Assembly: GCA_027604505.1 (NCBI GenBank)
Contig: JADIIX010000186.1
Location: 1-35,392, forward strand
DNA length: 35,392 nucleotides
Direction: 5' to 3'
From: Gonapodya sp. JEL0774
Taxonomy: Eukaryota > Monoblepharomycota > Monoblepharidomycetes > Monoblepharidales > Gonapodyaceae
A model generated the notes under the pieces. The model was given only the letters and a program-made list of their open reading frames with translations. It was not told the DNA's origin and ran no database searches. The stretch's first letter is position 1. Every line of letters starts with the position of its first letter. This document shows, one piece after another, positions 1 through 10,406 of the stretch. The position numbers and the translations under genes were made by a program.

Positions 1-145
1 TCCGCCCCACCTCCGCCCCCGCTCCCCAAACCCCACATACCCCCCCCGCGACACCCCCCCCCCGTCGACACCCCCCCCCCCGTCCACCCCCCCCAAACAA
101 GCGGCCGCCGCCCCCGCCCCCCGCGCGCCGCGCGGCGGCCCCGAG
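1..145. repeat. C-rich low-complexity tract
   Basis: The first 145 bases are almost pure C with interspersed G, including several runs of seven or more C and a GC-only stretch near 118-143. No reading frame here is credible. Such tracts recur on the plus strand near 15.2, 16.7, 22.99 and 23.7 kb. Confidence 0.8.
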
Positions 146-1684
146 GTGAGCACCGGAGGAGGAGGGTCGTCCCTCTGTCCCCTGTGCAATGAAGTCGAAC
201 ATGTTCCATATGGGAATTGTTGGGTGGGTGCATATGTGAAGGGGAGTGTGGTGTGGCGGCACCCCTCTTCGATCCTCCGATCCCTCCCCGATCACCCTCG
301 TCCCTGTGCCTCAATTTCCCCCCTTTGCCCCCGGTCGCCCCGGTCTCCCCGGTCGCCCCAGTCTCCGGAATCTCTCCTTTCTCCGCTTTCTCCGCTTTCT
401 AACCTCTCTCCCCTTTGTCCCCTTGTCCGGTGCACCCGCCCTCCAACACCATAGTTCAACTGCACCACCTCACTCCCTATCACATGCGCTTGCACACTGA
501 CCCGCCCCATGATGTCCCGTGTCCCGTCCTCCCATCTCCCGCTTCTCGTCCTCCTTCCCCGACGCCCTCCACCGCTGTTACCTCCACGTGGTCGACGCGG
601 TGCCCGTCTCCCATTGCATTCAAAGGCAACCGACACAAACGCTCTCAAGTGCCGCTTGCTTGGCTGTCCAGCACATGTCGGTCACACCTGATACCCATCT
701 TGGAGAGACGATTCGCCTGCGTGTATGTACCTTGGAATAAGTGTCCAGACTCCACTACACGTATTATTTACGACGTACTGTACACCAATCAAACGAGCTC
801 TCCCTTCCGTACCCAATGTCTTTAAAAATATAAAAAATATACCCAAGCATTAACAAACACCACCACTTCTGCTCCACATACCACATACCGCACCCGTCCG
901 TCCCGTCCCTGGTACGTTGATCCTCCCGTGTTCCTCGTTCCGTTCGGGGGGTGGGGGGTGGGGGGGTTCCAGAGAGGACCGGGGACCCAGGACGATCGGC
1001 GAGGTGCGCTATGCGCGTGGGGCCACAACATCTACACCTGCTCCAACCTGTCCGTCCCACCATCCACCCCCCTACGCACCGCAGTGCCACGCACGAAAGG
1101 CCGTGCGCACGATGAAACATGGGAAAGAACATGACAAGGTAGGTGCGTTGGTGGTGGCGGAGTGGCCGTCTCGGTCGGAGAGTAACCAAGAGAGAGTGCG
1201 CGGAGGGTGGCAGTGCGGCGGAAATGGGTTCATCCAACGGCGTTTGGTAGTGAGCGACAGAGCTTTATTTTATTCGGGGGGAGAGGAGCGGGGAGATGTG
1301 GCTGTCGAGACGTGAGGTTGCACCTGCGTTGCATACTCTACTCCACGCCAACGTGTTGGACGGCGCTAGCGCCCGGAAACGTCAATGAGAATTCCGACAC
1401 GGCCGGTCCCCGGGGGTTCGAGGGATTGTCGTCAGCGTTTCCTTTGAGGAATCTGTTCCAACAGGTTCTGTCTGGGGGGAGAGTACAGCCGACGTGTCCT
1501 GGTCACCTGTTCCTTTTCGACGTGAACGGTGGTGTTGTGCTTCGAGGCGCACTCGAGTGCCGTTCGCCACGCCAGTGAAAATCGATGGATATGGTTTCAG
1601 TCATGGGTCATCGTAAGGGGATACGGCCAGCGAGGGGCGAGGGCCCAAACAGGTAAGGGGAGAGCGCGTTCCTGGGGCCCATTT
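146..1684. other. Gene-poor stretch, no supported gene
   Basis: Several ORFs of 60-160 codons are open on both strands, but all are compositionally driven (Pro/Ser/Arg rich) and overlap one another. None has a recognisable domain. A 9-base minisatellite lies at 330-405 and is listed separately. Confidence 0.5.
330..405. repeat. Degenerate 9-bp minisatellite
   Basis: Consecutive 9-mers of the form CCCGGTCKC start at 330, 339, 348 and 357. They continue more degenerately as C/T-rich 9-mers ending in TTTCTC or similar to about 405. Because the period is a multiple of three, every frame stays open, which explains the overlapping ORFs here. The minus-strand reading gives a GDR-type tripeptide repeat. 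Confidence 0.7.
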
Positions 1685-1751
1685 TTAAATGGCAGTGCAG
1701 ACTGACACTACACCGACCCAATCCCCAGCCCTATAGCCCTCCCGAGTCCCG

Positions 1752-1816
1752 TGCCTTCCAGAACAAGCGTTCGTTGTTTGGTCGACAAATATGCCTTCCA
1801 GAACAAACGTTCGTTG
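1752..1816. repeat. 25-bp direct repeat, 40-bp period
   Basis: Positions 1752-1776 and 1792-1816 match at 24 of 25 bases; each copy begins TGCCTTCCAGAACAA. They lie just beyond the point where the broken minus-strand ankyrin gene stops resembling its intact neighbour. Confidence 0.85.
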
Positions 1817-1849
1817 ACACGTATCTGGCCGAGGACTCAGAGAAAGTCT

Positions 1850-2789
1850 TGGAAACGAGGCGCAGAATCTCGGTGTACCCATGGCCGCCTCTATTAGTGC
1901 ATCTCGTTTCTTCCACGACTCTCCGCGCACGTCCGCCCCGGCCTGCTCCACCAGATACCTGACCACCTCGCGTTTCCCGTGGTGCACGGCGTCCCACAGC
2001 ACTCCGTCACCGTAGTCGTGGATATCGGCACCGTGATCGACGAGGAGAGAAGCAACGGATAGGTGGCCCATGACGGCAGCGGCCTTGAGCGTCTCAGTGC
2101 GGGTCATTCTAAGGCCCGGCTGGGGCGATACTGATCTTGTGGGTACCGACAAGGTAGCGGATCAGAACGTGGACATGCCCACCGCGGGCGCACATGTACA
2201 GGGCAAAGTCGTTGCTGCGGTATAGGATTTCCGCTCCGTGTTCCACGAGAAGCTTCACCGCATCGATATGACCCCCGTCACGTCACAAGCGAGGACCAGA
2301 GCGGTCCCGCAGCCCTGACTGGACGAGAGGTCAGCACCGAGGGAGATGATGGTCCGCAAGGTATTGGTGTTCACCGATCCTTGATGCAGCTTCGAGTGGG
2401 CTCATGAGAAGTCATGTTTGGGCAACGCACGCGCGCGGTGGTGAGCATACGAGGACGCGCAGGGGATCCTTACAGGCCAGACGGCACAGACACTTGACGA
2501 CGAGATGCTGACCCGGCTGCGACCGACGGGATTCATTCACGAGAGTGACTTTGGGAGTGGGACAGCCGTAGTGGGCGATGGCGCGGGCAGCGAAGGAGTG
2601 CGGTGAGCGGAAGACGGAGACGAGGCGACGGGTGAGTGCGCCAGTGGGGAGGGCGAGGTGGAATGGAAGGAAAAGTGCGATGCGCAGGAGAATTTCAGTG
2701 GGAAGGTCGCAGGAGTGTGGGCGCCACTGATGGCTGCAGGGGGAGGGTGATTCCAGAAACCCAGAGCGAACCGGGTCGAGTTGAGACAA
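1850..2789 (-). pseudogene. Broken F-box/ankyrin-repeat gene, paralogue of the divergent neighbour
   Basis: Minus-strand reading gives an F-box (LPTEILLRIALFLPF) and a block ending AARAIAHYG that match the intact gene at 3,081-3,962. A 73-base intron (2473-2401, GTAAGG donor, AG acceptor) joins this in frame to ankyrin repeats. The frame then breaks at a G5 run on the minus strand (2272-2276), where one extra G would restore it. It breaks again between about 2115 and 2150, before a last segment containing LLVDHGADIHDYGDG. No ATG precedes the F-box: the frame is closed by TAA directly upstream of 2789, while the neighbour starts 13 residues before its F-box. Similarity to the neighbour fades near 1,850-1,880. 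An intact product would be an F-box substrate adaptor with ankyrin recognition repeats. I call it a pseudogene; homopolymer sequencing errors could explain part of the damage but not the missing start. Confidence 0.75.
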
Positions 2790-3080
2790 TTACGAGGTTG
2801 AGAGGGCGGAGACTCAAGAGCAACGGCGACACTTTGAGGGATCGATAAGGAGAAGAAATCGAAACTGCGTACTCGATGGCGATGGCAAAACGATTTTTTG
2901 AAATGTTTGTCCTTCATATCGTACATACAACGTAAAATCCATCCTCGCATAATATCAGAAACCCAGCGTGCGCTGTACTCGCCGCCATCGCTTACAAGCA
3001 CCTTACTTGACCGTTGTTATCGCATCCATCTTACGCGCCGTCTCAAATCGATCCACTCGTGGACTGCGACAGCGAAACCG
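2790..3080. promoter_or_regulatory. Shared intergenic region of the divergent F-box pair
   Basis: These 290 bases separate the 5' ends of two head-to-head F-box/ankyrin paralogues, so any promoter here must serve both directions. The intact gene's frame is open upstream to an ATG at 2898, but homology begins only at the ATG at 3081. No clear TATA box or palindrome was identified. Confidence 0.35.
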
Positions 3081-3962
3081 ATGTCCATTCCAACTCGTCA
3101 CTTTGTACTGACCAACTTGCCGACAGAAATCCTTCTTCTCATTGGACAATACCTTTTCTGCCGGCTTGGATTGCCGACATCAGCTCTCAACAAGGTTCTG
3201 GTCGCGGTGTTTGGCACTCCGGACAACATTGCAGCTCGCGCCATCGCCCATTACGGTGGTTCTTCTGCGAGTGCATTGGTATGGGAGTCTCACATTGTCG
3301 CTCCTGATCAACACCTCGTCGTTGAAGCCATCTATCACCGAGTGTTTCGACGACCAGATTTTCACATCGACGACGACGCGGCCGGACCCTACAGAGATAC
3401 GTTCACTCCACTCAACGCTGCCGTTGAAATAGGAAATGTACAAGTCGTGCGCTCGTTGCTCAAGATGGGCGCCGACGCCACTACCAAAGACACTCTGCAA
3501 TACGCGTGCACCCGCGGACAGGCTCCCAATGTGGAGGTGTTGAAGCTTTTGGCGGAGCACGGGGCGAATCTCGATGGATACGACTACTTTGCGATTGAAG
3601 ATTGTTCGGGTGAAGGTTATGTGGAAGTCGTCCGCTTCCTGCTGGATCAGGGTAGCCCAGTGGAGGGTAGGGGATTATTTTCCGGACCGCTCCAACGCGC
3701 CGCCCGAGGTGGTCATCGAGAGGTCGTCGAATTGCTTCTGGAACGCGGGGCGGACATTCACCGCGATAACAACGCAGCACTGTGGAATGCAGTGTATGAA
3801 AGAAAAGCGGAGATGGTCGAGCTGTTGCTGGAGAGGGGTGCGAATCCCGAGGGACACTCTATACTCAAAAAACACGCAATACGGAACGCAAACGACGAGA
3901 AGTACTCGGGTGTTCTTCTAAGACTAATTTCAAACTACGATCCAAGAGGCCAATCTTACTAA
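3081..3962 (+). CDS. F-box protein with ankyrin repeats
   Basis: Intact single-exon gene of 293 residues. Residues 12-50 form an F-box (LPTEILLLIGQYL), expected to bind Skp1 in an SCF ubiquitin ligase. About five ankyrin repeats follow; clear helices include VVRSLLKMGADA, VEVLKLLAEHGANLDG, VEVVRFLLDQG, EVVELLLERGADIH and EMVELLLERGANPEG. These would recruit the substrate. The ATG at 3081 is preferred over in-frame 2898 because it sits a short distance before the F-box and the upstream 61 residues have no counterpart in the paralogue. The substrate cannot be told from sequence. The gene is divergent from its broken paralogue at 1,850-2,789, suggesting an inverted duplication. The F-box assignment rests on motif recognition. 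Confidence 0.85.
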   Translation: MSIPTRHFVLTNLPTEILLLIGQYLFCRLGLPTSALNKVLVAVFGTPDNIAARAIAHYGGSSASALVWESHIVAPDQHLVVEAIYHRVFRRPDFHIDDDAAGPYRDTFTPLNAAVEIGNVQVVRSLLKMGADATTKDTLQYACTRGQAPNVEVLKLLAEHGANLDGYDYFAIEDCSGEGYVEVVRFLLDQGSPVEGRGLFSGPLQRAARGGHREVVELLLERGADIHRDNNAALWNAVYERKAEMVELLLERGANPEGHSILKKHAIRNANDEKYSGVLLRLISNYDPRGQSY

Positions 3963-4664
3963 ACGGCCTCATTGCAACTTACTCTTGTTGTACCATCGAC
4001 GGCAGAGTGACGGGCATGTGAACACCACTTGCATATTGCAAAGGGAGAAGTGAATCTGCGATCGCGTACTTTTACATGTCAATACAACCGACGGCGCGTT
4101 CGATCATATTTCTTACCCTCTTTCGGTGACCAAACGACTGGTAGTAAGATACCACGCACCTCGAAACCCCCCTCAGTGTATCCATGTCTTGCTTTTGAAA
4201 AAACGCTCACCATTTTTATGGAGCAGTCCCGCATCTTCTTGCATACCTTTATTTCCCGATGTAGATTCACCGGTGCGGTGTGGCTTGGCGGGGATCTGGC
4301 GGCGGAACCTTGGCACATGGAGGGGCGCATTTCATTAGATGTACCGCCACGATATAAGTAATTCGGTTTGGAGTGTGTTACGCTCAGGGGACGCCTCTGC
4401 TGTCTTACTGCGTGTTGTCAGTCATGTCGCTAAAACGCACAACAGCTTCATTCACTCACAACGTGCCCAGTCCGAAGCGCCTATCCTCTGCATTATGTTA
4501 CTTGCAGAATTGGGGACGAAAAGCGGCGAGCGTCAGCCACAGAAATAAATAAATTGGGTTTTCTGAATGAATGTCCGCAACAGATCCGCCATGTCCGCCT
4601 TGGCCCTCTCCTTGCAAAAAGTACCTGCGTCTCCCACCCCTTTTAAAACCCCCATCAACGCTTG
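3963..4664. other. Intergenic stretch without recognised features
   Basis: About 700 bases between two plus-strand ankyrin genes, presumably the 3' UTR of the first and the promoter of the second. Small ORFs here show no domain. A TTTTAAAA box near the next start codon is listed separately. Confidence 0.5.
4641..4648 (+). promoter_or_regulatory. TATA-like box TTTTAAAA
   Basis: An isolated AT octamer in a C-rich context ends 16 bases before the ATG at 4665. It is too close to be a conventional TATA box unless the leader is very short, so this is only a suggestion. Confidence 0.2.
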
Positions 4665-6531
4665 ATGACGACCAATCTGGACAAGGATCTCATTCAAGCT
4701 GTTGAAGCCGCGGACGCGAATGAAGTCCGTCGGTTGCTGGACGCCGGAGCGAGAGCCACCGCGGCGAAAAGGGTGACAATCACGTTCGATGTGGCGTCGC
4801 AGATATACAAGTTCAAACGGGACAAGGTGGAGAGGAAAACGGACACAGTGGACTGCGAAAGTGCATTGGCGCTGGCGATCATGCGTGCGCAACCGGAGAT
4901 CGTCGGCATGTTGCTCGAAGCGGGGGCACCGCCGAACCGCGAAATCAGATGGAAGCGGAGCGCGTTCGGGACTTGGAACATGCCGATAGGGGATTGGGAG
5001 GTGGCACGGTGGGAATGCGAATACTTTTTCCCGAGTGCGCTGACGTTAGCCCTCGGGAAGGGCGGCAAGGGAGTGACCGCTGCGACGGGCAAGGTGGTGA
5101 CCATCCCGAATTCCAAAAACATTCTCGCGATCAACTTGCCCGGCGGCCATGTGGATATTTTCCGCCCCAGACTCGTGGACGATGTGCGGGTGCAGTTGCA
5201 GATCGTGCCTTCCATCGAAATTGTACGCCTCTTGTTGGACGCGGGTGCAACGGTGACCGAAAAGGAACTGGACGCCGCGAAGTCCAACTCGGACCCAAAG
5301 TTCCTGGAACTCTTGCTGTTGTTCCTCGGTGAGACGCCTCTCCCCGCACCTGCATCATATCGCCCACCGGAGCGTCGCGAGTCGGCCGACGCACCCATCA
5401 CCGTCACTTCACCCTCCGATGGACTCGCGCGAGAATCGTCATTTGAGACGGCGACCGAATCAATTGCAACTGCTGGCGGCCAGGACACTGCTCGTCAACT
5501 TCGCCGCCTGTTGTACCGAGCGGTTGATGCAGAAACACGCGCCGAGAACGCCGAGACTCGGTGCAGAGAGTTTGAGGCGCTCGCAACGAGACTACGAGAT
5601 CTCAACGAGCAGCTGGTCGCGGATGCTGAGTCAACAGCGGATCAAGTTGAGGATCTCATGAATAGTAACGAGGCACTTCAATCCAAGGTTGTGGATTTGG
5701 AAAGTTCAAACGCCGCTTTGACGGCGGCTGTAAAGACGTTGCAAGCTGAACTACAGAAAGCCCACCCTGAGAGACAAGCGGCGGCAGTCCCGGGACAAGT
5801 CTCGGCCGTACCGGAGAACATCAAGCCCCCAATAGTGTCAGAAGCACCAACGGTTGAGACGGCAGACGGTGACGGGACCTCGGAAGAAGAACTTTCTTTG
5901 AACTTTGGGGACCAAGCTCTCTTCAAACATGACGATGCCAATCAATGGGGCACTGTGAGTATCGACGAGGGCTACACTGTTTGAGCTTACACTGTGTGAA
6001 CTCTGGATCTCATGGTACGATAACTGATACATGTCTTTGTGAAAGGGCCACCAACCTGCTGCTCCCTCCACAGTCCCTGTGAACAACCTTCAACAGTCCA
6101 CTTTGCAAACCGTCCCTTGGTCTCCCACTCCAGGATACGATTCACGTCTCCAGCAACCCACGCTTTCAGACGCCAAATTATATATGCAGTCTTTTGCAGC
6201 CACGCCAGACGCTCCCCTCACGTCAGTAAGCGCTACACCAAGGGTATCACAAAAGGTTTCACCTCGACGGCATCCTGCCTCACCCTCCAGTCCCTCCGAT
6301 TTGCTGGACTGGTATCAGGCTGCGCAAATATCAAACGAATCGTCACATCTCCGAGATTCTGGAGTTTTTGGCGTTGGGACATCCTCGAGCCCGGCCACTC
6401 GGTCAATGTCAACGAGGATCACCAGTGGCTTGTCGAGTCGGCGCATCCCATCTGGGAGTTCAAGCGTCGCTGATCACATGCATGATGGGTTTTTGAATGA
6501 GCCAATGAGGAGGAGAGGTAGCATAAACTAG
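4665..6531 (+). CDS. Ankyrin/coiled-coil protein with Ser/Pro-rich tail (2 exons)
   Basis: Exons 4665-5954 and 6046-6531 give 591 residues. The 91-base intron has a GTGAGT donor at 5955, a CTGAT-type branch site near 6021-6030 and an AAAG acceptor. It is phase 0 and brings the downstream frame to its stop at 6531. Ankyrin-like helices lie at about 8-30, 66-90 and 177-200. A conserved KTDTVDCESAL block (residues 58-68) and an FPSALTLAL block (122-130) are shared with the locus at 21.6-23.4 kb. Residues about 275-370 form a coiled coil (QLRRLLYRAVDAETRAENAE). The tail is Ser/Thr/Pro rich. The N-terminal plan matches the ankyrin-kinase at 32.5 kb, so this is a kinase-less family member, probably a scaffold. 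The start is ATG 4665; TTG at 4662 is not needed. No catalytic motif is visible. Confidence 0.8.
5955..6045 (+). other. Spliceosomal intron, 91 nt
   Basis: GTGAGT donor, TAACTGAT branch-like sequence about 18 bases before the acceptor, and an AG acceptor at 6044-6045. Removing it joins two open frames in phase 0. The nearer CAG at 6071-6073 would give an immediate stop. Confidence 0.7.
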
Positions 6532-7385
6532 TTACGACATGCATGAATTTGAGGGCGTTTTATACTTGTAGATGCATCACTCTTTGTTGTGAGTTACCGA
6601 TAGCGGCCGATATAAATTTCAATTTTGGGTCAGAATACATATTTATGTAAGCATTCTAGCTACGTAATAACTTTGACCAATGTATTTCGACACTGTGACG
6701 TGACAATAATATGCATCTCCACCACCTCTTTGGGAGGGTGACGGTAATTCACCGCGCCACCTTGCGTGCAGAACGCCCTCTGCCTCCGAGTGCCTGGCGG
6801 ACGAAGTTCGGACGCCATGCAGTGGTGCCTTTGCTGCGATCGACCGCCTTGACTTGGAGTACACGCATTCGGCGAGGAAATGAGTGGCAAAGTGCTGTTC
6901 AGGGGGATGAAAGGACAAATTAGTGACGATCATGTCGTGGAGTTGAATGGTCTATAATACGATGAAGTGAAGACTCCCACTCCACAACAAGCTTACCACA
7001 GCGTTAATGAGTGTCATGATGATTTGCAGAATGAGTGCTTATTCAAGTGCGATTATGAATACTAGGCAAATCACTTCCGCCTGTCGTCCGAATTTATACA
7101 CTTGGCGCTGGCGACGATCAGTGAAGTCTCCGAAGGATCAAAGAAAATGCTTGAGCGAAGACCGTAGAGTGCCATGGCCTGCATCAGGTTTCTGGAAGGC
7201 GCAATGACTAGAAGAAGCGAGCCAAGGGACATATTGCAAAAGAAGTCTTACAATCCATCACGATTTGGCCATCCCAGCTGAAACAATTATCAGCCGATAA
7301 CTTCCCGGTGTAATCTCAACTGATCGATTATCGATTTCCCCCTCTGTTCGGTCTCTGATTCGGTCGTGGCTGAAACTCGGCCATC
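6532..7385. other. Intergenic stretch without recognised features
   Basis: AT-richer DNA between two plus-strand genes. A 96-codon minus-strand ORF at 6643-6933 has no recognisable motif and no paralogue in the window. Nothing else stands out. Confidence 0.5.
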
Positions 7386-9949
7386 ATGTTGCAGAGAGTT
7401 GCCATTTACATTGACCTCGAACTCGCAATCCATTCCTCCAATTCCTCTTCTCCACGTTCTCCCGGCAGAACATCGAATCCACCAGATGAACAGCTCCCCA
7501 TACTTGACACGATTGTGTCGAAAAGAGACACACTCGAGTCCCTCCTCCTTCTCCTCTACCATCAAGTTCCGGCTGTCCGGGATAAGTTCCACGCCTTTCG
7601 CTTCCGCAGCGACTGGAATAAGAAAGATCTTCTATTTCAAAGCACCGTGGGTGATACAGCAGACGCGTGGCCTGATTTCAGCAACCGGAACCTATCGTTC
7701 GCGCGATACACGTCTGCCCTCCCGCTCAAGTTTGACGAGCCTCTGGAACTCCAGCTTGTCACACGAACAGAACGCCTCGAGGAAATTCATAAAGACGTCC
7801 TGTACGTAGAAAAGGCGTATTGGCACCACGTCTCGGCCGTATCCTACCTGGAGAAAATGAGCGTCCTCCTGTCGGACAATAACAGCAACGACACAGACTT
7901 AGTATCCAATCATTCACATACCTTGAACGAGCAGCGTCTCGCGAAGATATCGCAGATCTCTCATCTCCGCTCCATGATGACTCAGTGGCGAGCGTACTCA
8001 GATTCTCATCTCATCACTGATTTCGCCGCAAATCTTCCCGAGACGACAACGTCGGATGATGATTCGATCGAGACCATCCAAATCTGGCTCCGTCACATCC
8101 GAAAGACCAAAACTGCTTTGAACCGCGTGCCGGATGACCTCGTTGACAAATTCCTGCCGTTCTTGCGTCTGCAGCTTCGAGAGCCGCCCGCCGGTTTCAA
8201 CACTCTAGGCGAAGCGGAAGGCCAGCGAATGACGGCGACAGGCACATCGTTCGTGCACGGGACTTCAATCACCGAAAAGCGCAAATTGCAAGATGAGTAT
8301 GTGGCAACGAAGTCCGCTCAACTTGGTCAAGTGTCGGAGAAAGAAATCGCCGACGCTTCTACCACAGCATGGTATAGCAATGCAAGCAGATCATTCATGG
8401 AAAGCATACTCGTGAATGAGTCGTTTCGCCAGTTTTACCCGAGGCGAACAGAGCAGGCAAAGTGGTACTCCCTCGAGAAATTGTGGGGATATCTCACAGA
8501 GGTGGAGAAAAGGTACTGGTGGAAGAGAGACGCTTGGATGTCTAAAATAAAGAAATTTTCCAACCGGAACTCAAAATGGTTCCGAGAAGCGTGGTGAGTG
8601 TCAACTCACATGCAATTACGAAGATTTTAGATTCGCACACTGTTAGGCGTATTTCTGAAAAAATCCAACGTCTCAATATTTAGGCTACCCTTGCAGTCAC
8701 CTCCATCTCCGTCTCTTGCGCTAAAACTTCCCGTCGTTGTTTCTGCCGTACCATTCCCTGCGAGTAACCCTTCATTCACCATAAAGTCTGGATATATACT
8801 CTGGGGCCAACTAGCAACAATCGCATACGGCGGTGTCGTGTCTCCCGCCACTGCATCCGATGAACCAACCGCTCCTCGCGAGAGATGGACAGGAGGCACT
8901 GTCGTACAGCACGCTTTCACGTACCGCGCGAGATGTCGGAACGGAACTTGGAAGATTGCTCGCATATCAGCGAATGATGCAGATGCTGAACAGTTCGGAG
9001 ACACACCAGAGGACATGAATAGTGTAGGATGGATTGTGTACCACGAGAGTGTGAACCTCGGTGATGCCGTCGTTAGAGCAAGTAGAATCACCACACGGGA
9101 CGCGATTTCGAATGGTAATACTCATCCAGATAAGGTGAGTAGCTCTATGTGACAATGGTAGTGATATTGACTTTGTACATGATGATGTCCGTTCTGCCAT
9201 GGATTGAAAAACAACCCTCAAATCAGGGGGTCGTCTACGTCAACCGATACGACTGGTCAGGTTACGGGGCTGCAACTGGAAACTCGGAATTTTCCTCCAA
9301 TTTCTCCGCGTGGTTCCACGATGATCCAGAGGTTGCCGATATCTTCGAGTTGTTGAAGAACCACCACGGCGTAGGACACTTTGCGGTTGTGGACGCAGCG
9401 AAATTTTCATTGGATATGCTCGAATGTGGGATGGCGTGAGTCGTGCTTCGTGCTGCTAATGCTTTCGTGGGGATGTTGTACTGGGCGAGTTGACGGTGAA
9501 CAAATCTCATACGAGCACGCGACCTCCATCCCTTAGAGCGCGAATGAACCGCATTGGTAGTACATCAGAAGGTACTTTTGAGTGGCTATTCCAGGGAAAA
9601 GAAGGTGGGGCGTTTGGAGCTTGTGTACAGGATAAGAACACAGGGTACGAGCTGGGTGAGTGTGAGGGAATGCATTGTGATTTTACGGTAGTAGTACCAT
9701 AATTGAACGCGACCACTTTCGGAATTTCTTTTGCCAATCCGCATCTGTCGCGGATGCATTGGATCCATTGTGCCAGGCTGGCAGATCTACGAACCCATCA
9801 CCGAAACCTCGGAGGACAGTACACTCACGGTTACAGGCCACGAGTTGGTGGCTTTCCTGTATGATTCTTCGTATCACACTCTAAATGGCGACAGATTCTT
9901 GGTTGATGGGCAAGTGTATCCCACAGTTGATGAAGTGATGGCAGAGTAG
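7386..9949 (+). CDS. Unrecognised 719-residue protein (5 exons)
   Basis: The exon model is 7386-8593, 8684-9134, 9227-9435, 9537-9655 and 9777-9949. All four donors are GTGAGT and the acceptors are TAG or CAG. Phases 2, 0, 2 and 1 keep a single open frame of 720 codons, which is strong evidence for a real gene. Introns are 90, 92, 101 and 121 bases; the fourth exon could instead begin at 9516, adding seven residues. I recognise no domain. The N-terminal half is helical and rich in Trp/Tyr-containing segments (QAKWYSLEKLWGYLTEVEKRYW). The C-terminal half reads like a beta-rich globular domain (SGYILWGQLATIAYGG, VGWIVYHESVNLGDAVV). There is no signal peptide or clear membrane segment. No other locus in the window resembles it, so it is single-copy here, unlike its neighbours. 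Confidence 0.8.
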
Positions 9950-10406
9950 TCGGGATTACGAATACGTACGTTTTTCAAAAGATAAGCACACGACATGGAA
10001 ACATTTATTATATAAAGCTCCGCTCGGTCTGTCAAAAACATGCCTCATTGCACAAATCCGTTCGTTGATGCGAAGAATTTTCCATATACTTTTCCAAAAC
10101 CTGTCAAACTGGCATCCAGAAATGATACGGCGACGTGCGCTCCTAACGCGGGAAAAATCGTTTGGTACAGTGGAGAAGAAAGTCGTAGAGAGAGCAAACG
10201 GACAAAGCACTGGAGAACTTCGGTGGGGTTTGTGACATGAACGAAAAATATTCACAAGAACAAGAGCGCATGCAGCTCGGATCAGAAAAATTGAAAAAGT
10301 TCTTCTTGTGGTGTCGTGACACTACAAAAATTTGCTTCTAGTTTGCTTCTAGATGTAACGCGGACTGAGTTCATCACAGCTCCGTCAGACCCCCATCACA
10401 CTACTT
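9950..10406. other. Convergent 3' intergenic region
   Basis: Lies between the 3' ends of two convergent genes and should hold both polyadenylation regions. Contains a perfect 11-base tandem duplication (listed separately). A 99-codon minus-strand ORF at 9956-10255 is not supported. Confidence 0.5.
10331..10352. repeat. Perfect 11-bp tandem duplication
   Basis: TTTGCTTCTAG occurs twice in succession, in the expected 3' flank of the minus-strand F-box gene. Probably a slippage duplication. Confidence 0.9.

Noticed and set aside
292-648. Minus-strand ORF with GDR repeats, collagen-like at first sight
   Set aside because: The repeat comes from a 9-bp minisatellite; there is no Gly-x-Y periodicity over a useful length.
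764-1237. 157-codon minus-strand ORF
   Set aside because: Arg/Pro/Cys-biased with no domain or paralogue, and overlapped by open plus-strand frames of similar length.
1405-1430. GGGTTCGAGGGAT, resembling a tRNA B box
   Set aside because: No A box at the right distance and no cloverleaf arms could be formed around it.
4694-5488. 264-codon minus-strand ORF
   Set aside because: Exact antisense of the ankyrin/coiled-coil gene, whose plus-strand reading has clear repeats and a matching paralogue.
8627-9094. 155-codon minus-strand ORF
   Set aside because: Antisense to exon 2 of the five-exon gene, which is supported by consistent splicing.
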